64,000 nt of DNA from Erodium maritimum (taxonomy: Eukaryota > Streptophyta > Magnoliopsida > Geraniales > Geraniaceae). The position numbers and the translations under genes are program-made. How positions within the stretch are numbered: position 1 is the first letter of the stretch; the number at the start of each line of letters is the position of its first letter. The notes below the pieces were generated by a model. That model did no database searches and was not told the DNA's origin. It saw nothing but the letters and a program-made list of their open reading frames with translations. Positions 1-11,471 of this stretch are shown one piece after another. The DNA lies in NCBI GenBank assembly GCA_963921825.1, contig OY997594.1, positions 17,489,001 through 17,553,000 on the forward strand, in the 5' to 3' direction.

Positions 1-1874
1 GTTCGTGAAACGATTGAAGGAACCACGCTAATTTATGAACTGTTCAATTTATTGAGATCTCAGTACGTGTTGATTACTCCTTGAGTGGTGATTTGAGGGA
101 ACTTGACTATAGGTCGTGTTGATCGATAGCTCGTGAACGAGTGTCAACGAGATAGGGAATACCACCGGTTGGGATAACCTTTGTCAATTGATTTTGAATT
201 GTGATTCATTATCGAGTGTGATTATCGTACGTTTAGTTTTAGTGTCTGAAGGACGCCTACTTTTGACTAATTGCCAGTAAGAGGGCCATCGATCCTTGTT
301 GTTGTACGTCGTTCGTCCGACTAGATGTCGGTAGAGTTCATGGTAGTACTGAACCATGCACCGGTTTTGAGAACCATTGTCTCGTTGATATGATTAGTTA
401 GGCGAGACGACTTGTGAGGTGGTTTGATCAGGGGTTGAGAATTGGCATCGATGTCAAGAGAAATATCGCGAGTTGGATAACCTTCTTGATTGATCACAGT
501 TAGGTGTTGATAGTTTACCGCGAGTTAGGTTAGTGATGCTTGATGTGTGACTGACCCTTATCAGGTTGCGAACCTTGATAAGGCTTACCCGGTGTGACAT
601 GCTGCTACGTTTGGACAAGTGTGCCATGATTGGTATGACATGAGCTTTTGATTAAGTTATGTTTGAGGCATGCCGCCTTTCGACTAGATGCCGGCACATA
701 GTACCATTTACTTGATTGAGATACGTCTACCTTTCCACGAGACGTGATAAAACGAGCGGTTGTTCCAAAACCTGCAGTAGTGATGAGAACTTTGGTCTGA
801 TGGTAGCATCGGTGTGTTACTTGCTTGCTTTGTGTGTGATAGGTCGAGACATGACCTTATTGACGTTCCAGTGTGAACTATTCTTGTAACGATTACTACA
901 GAGAAACTGAGAAGTACATCTGCGGATGGCTCCGTCTTTGTCCGATTTTCGGAGTATTCCGGTAACACGCCCATACCGACGAAAAATTCCGTTATGGCAC
1001 GTCTAGACCGATGTAAATTGTTACAGTGTGATACCTATACCATTGAGGATTCCGGTGTGAGGTATCCGTGTCGAGGTTGTTGTGAACTGTTAAGTAATAC
1101 TGTTTGTCAACGCCAAGTTTGATTTCGGGTATCACTTCCTTGAATGATTGTTTGTGGTTGGTCTTGACTTGGCAGTGCTTGAGTTCAGTTGTGGTTAGAC
1201 CATGTAACGGTTGCTAAGGGGGAAACTAAGAAGTAATGTTGGTGTGTGGTTCCGACTCTGTTCGACTTGTAGAGCGTCCCGACAGGATACCTGTGCCGAC
1301 GGAAATTTTCGGTATTTGATATCTAGACCGTTACCTGAATTTCGTAAGTGTTTTGGGTGTTGGTCGGCTTGTGTTTGTACCCGGGTAGTTCCTTGAGTTA
1401 GTTTGGGATGTCGCACGTTGGATTTGTGAACTGACTGAGTAAGACCGTCTTTCGCCGCCAAGTAGGGCGTTTGGGCAATTAGAATGTTCAAGTGTTGAAC
1501 GTTTAGGCAAAGGTTACATAGTTTCGGAAAAGATTAAGGACCGTGCAGAGCCGACAGAAGGGTTACAAAGATGATAGGCGCAGACCTCTTGAGTTTCAAT
1601 TGGTGATCAGATATTTCGGAGAGTGAGCCTAAGAAAGACCTTTAGCGGCTCGGCCGCAACAGAGGCAAGTTGGCCCCGCCGCTTATCGTGCATTTTGAGA
1701 TCTTCAGGCAGAGCTATAGCCGTTGCCTAGCGTTTTCCACGTTCCCGACTACGGAAGTGCACCACGGATTCCTCGCTTGTGAGTTGGGCAGGACGTCCCC
1801 TGAGATACGGTCAAGAGGAACGCGTTCGTTTTTTTTTAAATTTCGAGGACGAAATTCTTTTAAGGAGGGGAGAC
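1..1874 (+). mobile_element. Ty3/gypsy element, 3' internal part (broken, entering from the left edge)
   Basis: This is the 3' end of the internal region of a Ty3/gypsy-type LTR element. Its last 300 bases give protein fragments like the C-terminal part of a chromovirus-type integrase (around 1590-1800). They are followed by a purine-rich tract, ggagggga, directly before the LTR at 1875, which is the expected layout of polypurine tract and 3' LTR. Upstream (1-1500) no frame is open for long, and I see only degenerate sequence with an imperfect internal duplication (about 890-1010 against 1205-1335). The copy is an old fossil, broken in many places (well over ten). The 5' LTR and most of pol lie outside the window. 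Confidence 0.7.
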
Positions 1875-3467
1875 TGTAAAGACCGGCTAAATTAAAAGAA
1901 GAAAAATATTATTTTATGTTATTTTCATCGACTTGAAACGTCGAGGTTAGAAAAAACGTGTTGTAAATTTAAAGCCTTTGAAAAAGAAAAAGAAAAAAAA
2001 AAGAACAAGAGGCTTTTTGGGCTGACTGGGCTGGTCAAGGACAAGCTGGGCCTAGACTGAACGAAATTCGGGCCACCTCACATGAAGAAAACCCTAGCCC
2101 AAAGCCCTGCCTCTTCTTCACGCGTTCTGGTTATTGGTATCCGGTATGGTACCCACATCGTTATTGGTATCCGGTATGGTACCCACATCGTTGAGGATTC
2201 CGATGTGGGGTAGTATCATAGCCGATGGTTATTGGCGATCCGGTATGGTACCCACATCGTTGAGGATTCCGATGTGGGGTAGTATCATAGCCGATGGTTA
2301 TTGGTATCTGGTATGGTACCCACATCGTTGAGGATTCCGATGTGGGGTCGTATCATAGCCGATGGTTATTGGCGATCTAGTATGGTACCCACATCGTTGA
2401 GGATTCCGATGTGGGGTAGTATCATAGCCGATGGTTATTGGTGATCCGGTATGGTACCCACATCGTTGAGGATTCCGATGTGGGGTAGTATCACAACCGA
2501 TAGTTATTAGTGATCCGGTATGGTACCCACGCCGTGGAGGATTCCGGGTGGGGTAGTATCATAGTGGGTATCCGGTATGGTACCTACACCAAAGGAAGTG
2601 CCGGTGTGGGGTAGTATCATAGCCGGTGGATTGGACCCTGCGGGACATTGATTACTGGACCCTGCGGGGCATTGGATATTAGACCCTGCGGGGCAATTGG
2701 ACGGTTTTACCCTGCGGGGATTGATTGCTTGTTGTTTCACCCGAGTGTATGCGTCCGGCGGGAGCATTACCTTGGTTCCCTATGACATATGGTCCTTTGG
2801 AGACGTTTCCGAGAATCCCGACGTTAAGCGCCCTCAGGGGTTATTACCGGTAGCCTCGACGTTAAACGTCTTTGTGATGTCATGCGTCTCCTCTAGACCG
2901 AGGGAGAATCCGACATGACACAACGAGTATTGTGGATCGGAGGGTGATGACTTCATGTCCCACGACATTTATTGAACGCTCTATCCTTTATTGATTATTT
3001 AAGAAGTGCTTTGATTCCCTTATTTTCCTACGATCATTATTGACTCTTTGAAATTGTTAAACATTCGGTTTGCCTCCGTATTTCATCATCGGTTTGGTTT
3101 CTTGTTTTATTAAGATTTGAATGAACTTGTGAACTCCTATTTATTAAACAAAAAGGGGTGACCTGGTTATGCATTTTCCCTACTGAGCGTAAGCTCACCC
3201 CTCCTGTCTTTATGGTGTTTCAGGTGTTGAGCGGGAGCAGTATTAGCCGGACTCTCGGAGCTTGGGAGCTTGAGGGTTTAGCTAGTTTTAGAGACGTGTA
3301 CTCCTTTATGTTGGATATTGTGTTTTACCGTTTGAGCTGTGACTCTTTACACTTTGAAGGATTTATAACACTTGAGACTTAATTTTATTTTACTTTATTA
3401 TTCTTGTTTTACTGTAAATCTTTAGTCACGTCTCGAGTCCGGGAAAAACCGGATTTGGGGCGTGACA
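1875..3467 (+). repeat. 3' LTR of the left-hand gypsy element
   Basis: The LTR begins TGTAAAGACCGG just after the polypurine tract and ends GGGGCGTGACA, giving TG...CA ends and a length of 1,593 bp. The same two ends occur in reverse at 5374-8323, so the boundaries are supported by two copies. The last 110 bases match the inverted start of the LTR at 63564, and the region around 3170-3200 (turn-around motif gagcgtaagctcaccc) recurs in all four family members in this window. It contains a tandem array at 2134-2620 and is shorter than its relatives, which carry a GC-rich segment of about 800 bp not present here. Confidence 0.8.
2134..2640 (+). repeat. Tandem repeat array inside LTR, unit about 69 bp
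   Basis: About seven imperfect copies of a unit containing ccggtatggtacccacatcg and gtggggtagtatcatagccg follow each other with a period near 69 bp. Each unit is itself near-palindromic (ggtacc core, ccgatgtgg against ccacatcg), so single strands could fold. Further shorter repeats (accctgcgggg, about 25-30 bp period) follow at 2635-2720. Confidence 0.85.
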
Positions 3468-5373
3468 TCCTCCAACTCGATCAGGGCACACGGTGAAGAG
3501 GTGTCCTAGTCTGCCGCAGTGGTAGCATGTCCGCTCTCTACCTGAGGCGGGACATTGTCTCGCCAAGTGTCCGACCTGGTCGCAAGTACGACATCACGCG
3601 TTCCGTCCCTCGGACAATCTCGGCTCCAATGGTCTGGCTGGTGGCAAAAGTAACATACTGGTAGTCGCTCCGATGCGGCGGGTCCGATCGACGCCACTGA
3701 CTCGTCTTGTCTTGCCCTACCAGACTGAGTCTGAGGTCGGAAGAATCCTGAGGTCCTCTGCCTCCGTGGATCACGGACCTCCGTCGGCCCTAAGAAGCCC
3801 CTCGGTCTCGGCCTGCTCCCCTGGCTCTGGCGGTCTCACGGAAGCGTCGCCCCACTGCTGGTGTCTGATCCACCAGCTCCGAATACACCCGGGTCCTGAC
3901 TGCGGTAACCTGTTCCACAAACGCGGGGCGAAGCCCTCCCTCAAACCATTTACAGCGGTGAATCTCGGTCAGCACTATCTCCGATGCAAAGCGGGATAAG
4001 GAAGTAACTCACGTCTCAAACTCAGAGGTCGACATCACTCCCTGACGCAGTTCCAGGAACTGCTGATGCCTGTCCTCCCGGTCTGACTGTGGGGAGTACT
4101 GCTCTAGGAACCGTTCTCTGAGCAACTGAAAATCATCCCCAACTCGTACCTCTTTGCGATACCATTCATGGTATGCATCTCTCTCCAGCTGGAACGTCGC
4201 AAAAGATACTCTCATGTGATCCTCAACGAAGTCACCCTGGGCACTCGCTGCACCTGCCTGCTTTATGGCAGGTGGCTCCCCTGGCCCCCGGCTGGACGAC
4301 CTCTAATGCCTCTCGGAAAGTAGACGCGAGACATGTTGTGTACCCACTCACAGATAACGCACAAGTTCAGTTTCTCGGATTTCGAATAAACAGTTCGCTT
4401 AAAGCAAAAATGTTCACACGCGTTTCACAGGGGTCAAACTCGGACCAACGGTAAACTTAGGCTTAGTAGTCATATAATACTTCAAATAAGCAAAGAATCC
4501 CGCACACTTGTGTGTCTCACAGAAATAATCAATCAATTCAATCAACTCCCGCATGAGGCACAGCTTCAAACAAGTCACCCAAACAACATACCAGACCGGC
4601 ATACACTTCGCTCGGGTATCTTCTCATAACATGGGGTGCAAGATCACAACACAAATCAATTTCACAAATCTTAACGTTGTTTCAAATTCTTAGGTTTTCA
4701 ACACTTTTCTCTTTCCATCACAACATTCATGTCGATCTCGCGTCGTTACAACCCTATTCAGGCGTCCCCGAATCTCGTTGTAACCACTTGAGATCCCCCT
4801 ATCACGTTCGACTACAATGGCTCCCCTGAGTCAACCCGTGATAGTACAAACACTTCAGTTTGCAGAAATTTCGGTATAACCTGTTCGTATATATCATTAA
4901 CCATCCGCTTAAGCGAGACATTTATGAAACAAGCCGTACACGGTGCCCAGCACATAACGCACACCACAAATATCACCCAAACACCACTGTACCACGTCGA
5001 AAATATACAACTCGGTTCTCAATAATTCTCGTTTACTACTCGGTCAAGTCGACATTTCAACTTGCCAAACCAACAACGGCTGGCCAAAACGGCAATTCAC
5101 TTAACGATAAATCAACTAACACGTCAAAAACAGCCCGAGCATCGCTCGTTAAACCAATCTCAATCTCAACCGGTCGGCATCATAGATCCATTAAGGTGTA
5201 CAACAAAACAGAGAGCAAGATACAACTTAAGTAAAGCAGAAAGGGTAATATAAAGAAGATAATCCTTAAACAAACACTTCAAACTTAACAACCTACTCTA
5301 CCCACCTAACTGACGTACGGTCCGAGGTTTTGAAAAAAAAAATTCAAAATAAAACCAGGCTCTGATACCAAAT
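3468..5373 (-). mobile_element. Ty3/gypsy gag and leader, minus strand (broken; cut by the left-hand element)
   Basis: Read on the minus strand, this region starts with a primer binding site next to the LTR at 5374, continues with about 1 kb of leader, and then gives gag-type protein pieces between about 4260 and 3506. One piece contains a CCHC zinc knuckle, CYFCHQPDHWSRDC, and another the capsid-type stretch FLELRQGVMSTSEFE. The region stops abruptly at 3468, exactly where the LTR of the plus-strand element ends. The simplest reading is that the plus-strand element inserted here and the rest of this element lies beyond the left edge. It is a broken fossil with several interruptions. Confidence 0.75.
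5358..5370 (-). other. Primer binding site (initiator Met tRNA type)
   Basis: The plus-strand sequence ggctctgatacca is the reverse complement of TGGTATCAGAGCC, the standard Met-tRNA primer binding site of plant LTR elements. It lies three bases inside the LTR end at 5374. This fixes the LTR at 5374-8323 as the 5' LTR of a minus-strand element. Confidence 0.85.
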
Positions 5374-6115
5374 TGTCACGCCCCAAATCTGGTTTTGACC
5401 GGACTCGAGACGCGAACTAAAATAAAGGTAAATAACAATAAACAGATAAATTTTGATAAAGTAAAACTCAAAGTAAATCTCATAAATGAGTCCAACCGAA
5501 GGGTCAAAGTTCAACATAGATAAATACGACATAGTTTTGAACAAAATGAAAGTACGTCTCTAACAAGATAACGCCCGGACCCTCAGTGAGCTCCCGAGCC
5601 CTGAGACGTCCTACAGCCTACTCAACAAAGAAACCTGTAAAACAACAAGTTACACGAAGGGGGGGGGGGGGGGGTGAGCTTACGCTCAGTAGGGAAAAGC
5701 AGTAAAGTAAAAGAAACCCCCGTTAAGGCATAAAACCAAATAGTACAATCATTCAAAGTTTATAATTAGAACGGTTAAACAAAAGGTGCTGTAAATATAG
5801 ATCAATGAAAGTTCCAATGCTTTAGAGAAAGTAACCCTTAAGGAAAACAACGAAAAATAACGAATGTAATACTTTTAGAGGAGATAACACTCATTGATAT
5901 CAATGGAAAAAGAGAAAATTTATCAAGGGAATTAATTAAAGAAGCACACGAATACTGAAATATTTAATATCAAATTCCATGACTCCGATCCGTACAATGA
6001 CTGGTACATAATGTCAGAATGCCCCTCGGTCCGGAGGAACACTATCATCGGGATTTCAGGAAAGGTTCCCTAGGAACGCACGTTCTCAGAAATCCCTGAA
6101 ATGTCCCCAAGGGAC

Positions 6116-6440
6116 CATAGATCATCGGGAGAAAGTGAGTCTCTCCAGAACACGTAGCATCGGAATGAGACAATAAAGTACCATGCCGGAACACCCCTCG
6201 GCCTCGGTCTTCCCGGAACACGTAGCATCAGAGTGGAACTAGTCTTTCCAGAACACGTAACATCGGATAAGACAATAATATACCTTACCGGAATGTCTCT
6301 CGGTCTAGGTCTTCCCGGAACACGTAGCATCGGGGTGGAACCAGTCTTTCCGGATCACATAGCATCGGATAAGACAATAATATACCATACCAGAATGTCT
6401 CTCGGTCTAGGTCTTCCCGGAACACGTAGCATCGGGGTGA
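6116..6440 (-). repeat. Tandem array in LTR, period about 101 bp
   Basis: The motif ggaacacgtagcatcggggtgg recurs near 6217, 6318 and 6418, with a weaker copy at 6146, and half-copies (gatcacatagcatcgg) lie between them. The array sits in the position of the 69-bp array of the related LTR at 2134-2640, but the unit is different. Confidence 0.8.
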
Positions 6441-7319
6441 AACAACAATGTAACGTATCGGACCGGGTTACCCCCTCAATCGGATATTAGCCCCAAAACA
6501 CCCTCGGCAAGTAAAACAACAAGGACACGCAATTCCCGACAAGGTACAACACAATAACTCCTGCTATCAACCAAGCTTACCGACACAACTTACCAAACAC
6601 GTCCCATCGGTCTATCAATCACCCGATCATAACATTAGGCACAATCATATCACATTCAAACATTCACTCAATCAATCACATCACATTCGAACATTCACGC
6701 AATCAATCACACTACATTCAAACATTCACGCAATCAATCATAACGCGGATCAACCGTTCACATTACAATCATCAAAGTTCAATTAATCTAGTTTGACTCT
6801 TGTCTTATCCTAAGAACGGAACATGCATCGGCTTTAAGGGTGAACAATCATCAGTGAAAACAATCAACAAGTAAGTCCTAAGGCTCGACATGACCATTCT
6901 ACCAGCACGGCAATTTCCCAAGATATTGAAAGCGGTTAACTAGTGAATCACATCCTATATGCGTACTATGACTCGTCCGATTATAATTATAATTGAAAAG
7001 CGGTTATTCTAGTGAATCACATCCTATATGCAAACTAGGACCTTTCCGGTTATTAATTATCCTATAGGCATACTATTAGCAGTTTTAAATTAGGAGTGGA
7101 GTTTAAGGATTTTCCATACCTCATGAAGAACCAACAGCTACGTATCCTAGCTGCTAACGTCCGGGCCTAACTCCGGTCTTCTCGGGCGAAGTCCATGTCT
7201 GGGTTTAACAGCTAAAGAAGTCCAATCAGTCCCGGCATAGTCCAAAAGTCCTCCGATGTGTCCATTTAGTCCTTTAATTTATCTGATTTTAGTCCTTTTA
7301 TTTAATTAATTATTAATAA

Positions 7320-8200
7320 TTTTTTCTTGACTCGGCCCGACCCGAGTCCGACCCGAACCCGGCCCAAATCCGAAAACCGGATTCGAACTGATCCGGATCC
7401 GAGTCTAGACCCAAGCCCGAGCCGAGCCCGACCCAGACCCGGATCCAGACTCGAGTCCAACCCGAGCCCAGACCCAAGTCCAGGCCCAGGTCCGATGCTT
7501 GCGTCTTATCCTGGCCCAGGCCCAAGCGTTCGAGGCCCAAGGCCTGCTTCTGGCCTGGATGCTCGAGCAAGGACGAGCGAGGGTTTGATCCTTGCCGGCG
7601 GCGGCGGCGGAGACGAGCTCGGAGGGAGGCGACGGTGGCTGAGAGTCGAAACCTATCGTAGATGTGGGTTGAACTCTCCGACGCGAAAGTAGAAGCCGTC
7701 GCGAGGAGTTTCGACCGAAGAGATGCCTCGCACGCTTGTTTTCTGGTGAGGGAAAGTCGCCGGGGAAGAAGAACGGGGCTGACGCGTTGTGTGTCTGTGC
7801 TGAGACCTCCGTCACAGGCACGGTGCGACCCGGAGCGTGAACGGGGCACACGGCGAGGCGAGGTTCCGGCGTTGCGTCTGGTTCTTCTGCGAGAAACGAT
7901 GGCGGCGTGGTTTCGTGAGTGAGCGGCGTGAACGGCGGCACACGGCGGCACACGGCGAGGCGAGTTTCCGGCGCTGCGTCATCCTCGTGTCGGCGTGGTT
8001 CGGATTGAGACCGGGAACAACGTTGCCGGCGACGAAATGTCAAGGAGGAGAGAACAAGTGCGCGCGTGAGAGAAGGAGATGGGGCGTCTCGAAGAACGTG
8101 CATAGAAGTGAGGAACCGAGGAAACGCGAGCTAGGGTTATGCGTGGGCTTCGAGCCTGCGATTTGGGCCTGGTCCAGCCGTCTGGGCCTGGTTCTGGCCT
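7320..8200. repeat. GC-rich LTR segment with six-base periodicity
   Basis: From about 7328 to 7500 the plus strand is a run of ACCCGA-like hexamers (cccgag, cccgac, cccaga, tccgag), and 7500-8200 is GC-rich with CGG/CCG runs. Open frames of about 200 residues exist on both strands, but they are low-complexity (GLGSGL-like or RRRR-rich) and show no domain. I read this as part of the LTR, not as a gene. Confidence 0.65.
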
Positions 8201-8323
8201 GGCCCAAATCCATCTCTCTTCCTTTTTTTTTGAAATCGTTCCAATTTCAACCCGTTTCCCAACCTCGACGTGTTAGTCGAACAGTTTTAATATTTTAAAT
8301 CTTTTAACTGGGCGGTCTTTACA

Positions 8324-9100
8324 CACACACACTATTCCCTGAATAGTGCACGTGCACGGAAACCGAAGCAACATGAATTCGATAATTTTTTTAAAAATAG
8401 AAAAAACTTCAACTAATTTTATTTATTGGATTTAAAACTAGGTTACAACTTGTAGTCTACATCAAATAGACGTCAAACGTTTCCCGAGGCTATATATGAG
8501 TAAGGCACGAGGGAACCGTTCCTCCGTGGTCATTTGTCAGGTGTCTTGGCTCTACACTGCCATCAACATTTGCATGGTTTCTCTTCTTCCTTCTCGGTTG
8601 CTTGGTTGGAGCGGCTTGGGAAGGTTGCTCGTTGGGGCTTTGCGACGGTGGCCATTGGGAATGTTGGAGCAGATTGAATTACGACGACATGTATTGGGTC
8701 GGTTGGAGGAGAGATGTGTAGGATTCGATGTGGCAATTGAGATCTTCTTCCGTGTGGGCCGAGTCCTCATCATTTAAGGAGTCCAAGATGAAATCAAAAT
8801 TGGAGGGGTCGACCATAAGAAGCGATGTAGAAAATATTAGAACAAAAGAAGAGAAGAGAAAATGGTGTGTGTAGAAGAGAGGTGTAAATTTGGGGTAGGG
8901 TGGTTGTGTATTTATAGAAAAAGTTCAGTTTTTTTATAGTTTTGGCGTCGCCACGTGTCGGTGTGGGATAGGCCTGTCGACTAGTCGTTGGGCCAGCGGC
9001 GACATGTCGCGTCGCTGCAAGAACCTGAGACGACAATGTACAACGACACTCTAAACCACAACTACAACGACGATTAGCCGTGGCTGCGAGCTGTTGCAGG
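8324..9100 (-). mobile_element. Possible transposon promoter and ORF start, minus strand (remnant)
   Basis: On the minus strand there is a convincing promoter layout: CTATAAATACA near 8920, a CT-rich leader at 8820-8900, then ATG at 8816 opening a short acidic frame (MVDPSNFDFILDSLNDED) that stops after some 46 codons. Basic and Pro/Gln-rich coding-like sequence continues to about 8500. This arrangement resembles the start of the Myb-like protein gene of plant PIF/Harbinger elements, but I see no diagnostic domain. It could also be a remnant of a small host gene. Confidence 0.3.
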
Positions 9101-9313
9101 CAGTGGCGGAGCCAGCTTTTTTAGTGAGGGAGGCACCGAGTTTTTTCAATGATAATACAAGGCGTTATAAAAATTTCAAGGGGGCACAATTATAAAAATA
9201 GAAGAAATTGAGGGGCTTTTTTTTTGAAAAAAATCAGAATATATGTAGAAATTTATCAATTTTTTTTGAGGGGGGCACGTGCCCCACCTGGGCCCCATGT
9301 AGCTCCGCCCCTG
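9101..9313. mobile_element. hAT-like MITE (213 bp) with G-box palindrome
   Basis: The element runs from CAGTGGCGGAGCC to GGAGCTAC-type sequence ending in CCGCCCCTG, giving near-perfect terminal inverted repeats. It is flanked by gttgcagg and attgtagg, an 8-bp duplication with two mismatches, as expected for an old hAT insertion. Near its right end lies the palindrome GGGGCACGTGCCCC, with CACGTG at 9276-9281. Related copies lie at 57386-57918 and, truncated, at 23456. It encodes nothing. Confidence 0.75.
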
Positions 9314-9321
9314 ATTGTAGG

Positions 9322-10310
9322 GCCTGCAACAACACGCCCACCACAACTAAACCTGCAACAACACGCCCACCACAACTAAACGACGACTGCTACAAATATT
9401 TTTATATTATAAAACACAATTCAATTTAAAAGATTTAACTCATAATTCTATATCGTCAACATATAAGTATTAATTCATAAGTCCCGTGTATAAGTCTCAC
9501 ACTAACATACTACTATAACTCCAATTCACGTTTTGAAAGGTATTTTAAGTCTCAAGTACACACTCATATATGTCTATTCAAAGGCCATATAGATATCAAG
9601 TATAGTAATCTTTATGGAACACATACTATGTGGAGCCAATATAATTGATTAATTGAATACTATGTGGAGCCAATATGATAGGGATTAATTAAATCGATGG
9701 GGGGCAGTATAATCGAGCGGACCCAGCATTCGATGAACCTAACACGGTTGAAATGAATGTTTTTTTGAATTATGATAAGATATACCCTAAAATAGGGGCG
9801 GTTGGTACAACATACACGACCCATCCCATCTTTCTTCGTGGATCCATTTATATATTTTCACATTATCAGTACGTGATACAAAATGTATCATGTATGATGT
9901 ATCACATTTATTTTTATTCATCACCAAATTAAAAAATATATAAAATCCGATGTTTATTAGTTTTAATTGTCTGTTTTCGATAAAGATCTCAGTGAAACAA
10001 AGCCATGCCTACCAATCAAATCAGATCCATCCATTCCGGTTCTTCACATCCATGATCCCAGCTGTACCGGCCCTACAAGATCAGAGCTGTCGAGGACGCG
10101 CACTGCGCACCCTTCTCACTTTAGCAAAACCTGACTCCTTCCATTAATTAATCAATTTTACACTGCTAATCAACTAATGGAGAACAAATATGCCATTGCT
10201 ATTTGCTTATGTCGTACGCTATTGGTGTTATCTAGTAAGTTTTAAACAACTAAATTACATTTACTACTATTTTATATAATTATCTACAAGTCGGCAACAG
10301 AGGGTTGAAA
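9322..10310. other. AT-rich stretch without a gene, upstream of PMT2-like gene
   Basis: I see no gene here. There is a short direct duplication of tactatgtggagccaatat (about 9626 and 9658) and otherwise AT-rich sequence. The last part presumably holds the promoter of the methyltransferase gene. Confidence 0.5.
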
Positions 10311-10674
10311 TTGAATGAACAGTCTATCTCATATCTCTCAACATCTTAAGAGGAGGCCACTCGGGCCATTTCCCACTACACGGAGTTTCATTTCAGGTCC
10401 TTTCCTCTTCGTTTTCGAATTAGGAAATTTGGGTTTCACGATTAATGCTAGGGTTTTGATTTCTATTTGTTTTGGGGTTCAGAGATCGGTTGACACGTTC
10501 TGGGGTCTGCTTGGATCGGGAGGGAGAGAGAGAAAGGGACACGCTTTCGCGGTCGTACTAGTAATAGTAGTAGTGGGTGTTGTTTTTTGTTGCCCAGTCG
10601 TGGAAGTTTGAAACGCCATTTGTGAAGAAGATCTTAAACTGCTCAACTGGTTGTTGGGTCGCTTCATGCCATTG

Positions 10675-11464
10675 GTGAGTTCGTCTGAACTCTTTCTTTA
10701 GCCGGAGTTCATTCATTTTACTTTGATTTGTTGTTTTGTTTATTATAACTTTGTTGGATACGATTGCTGGGTGTGTAGTTTTAAGTTCTGTGTGCTGGTG
10801 GATGCAAAGTTTGGATTTTTTTGGGTGGGTTATTATCTGTTTACTTTGATTTTGTTCTGTTTCTTAGCTTTACAATCTGTATAGCTTGCTGAGGATTTTA
10901 AGGGAAACAGATGGTGGGTTTATTTCAGCTTTGGCTCTGCACAAGGAATTGAGTTTGTGGAGCAGAGTGTGATTGAGTTTCAGTTTTGATTTGATTTGGA
11001 ACTAAAAGAGTTAATAGATAGTGCTTGATCTAACTAATTGAAGCTTAAAACACATAGTCCTCTGCTCATGCTTCTATGGATGAGCCTCTTTTTTCCCCCT
11101 GTGGATCCTTGGCTCCGAATCTGACTTATGTTGTTTGTACTGATTATCAGATGTGAACAGTGATAGATTGGACACGAACTATTGAATGAAATTTCTATAT
11201 GTTGTCGTTCCTAATCTGGGCTGTGGTTAGATTTTACCAATTACAGTTCTTCTGTAAATATGAGATCTTTATATATAAATTTCCTGTTTCCTAATCTGGG
11301 CGGTGGTTAGATTTGACCAATTATAGTTCTTCTGTAAATCTGCATATGCATATATGAGATAATTATATATTTATATACACAGACATATTTGTGTGAGTTA
11401 GATTAAGATTGTTGAGCTAAATGAAATGTATAGTGACTAATTCTAATTTTGGACCCCTTTTCAG
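10675..11464 (+). other. Probable 5'-UTR intron of the PMT2-like gene
   Basis: A good donor (attg/gtgagt at 10675) and a pyrimidine-rich acceptor (ccccttttcag ending at 11464) bracket an intron that ends seven bases before the start codon at 11472. The upstream exon (about 10310-10674) has a CT-rich, leader-like composition. The exact transcription start cannot be seen. Confidence 0.6.
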
Positions 11465-11471
11465 GTGCATA

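Larger units (their letters stand above)
5374..8323 (-). repeat. 5' LTR of the minus-strand gypsy element (2.95 kb)
   Basis: On the minus strand the LTR begins TGTAAAGACCGCCC at 8323 and ends GGGGCGTGACA at 5374, matching both ends of the LTR at 1875-3467. It holds a run of 16 or more G (5658-5674), a 101-bp-period tandem array (6116-6440), a 31-bp-period array (6655-6745), an imperfect duplication with gtgaatcacatcctatatgc (6940-7060), and a GC-rich block (7320-8200) that gives long but meaningless open frames. The GC-rich block occupies the same relative place as 21450-22250 in the solo LTR at 19119-22359. Confidence 0.8.

Noticed and set aside
7313-8103. Open frames of 212 and 232 residues on the minus strand
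   Set aside because: They lie wholly inside an LTR, are low in complexity (Gly/Leu/Ser hexamer repeats, Arg runs), overlap in different frames and follow high GC content.
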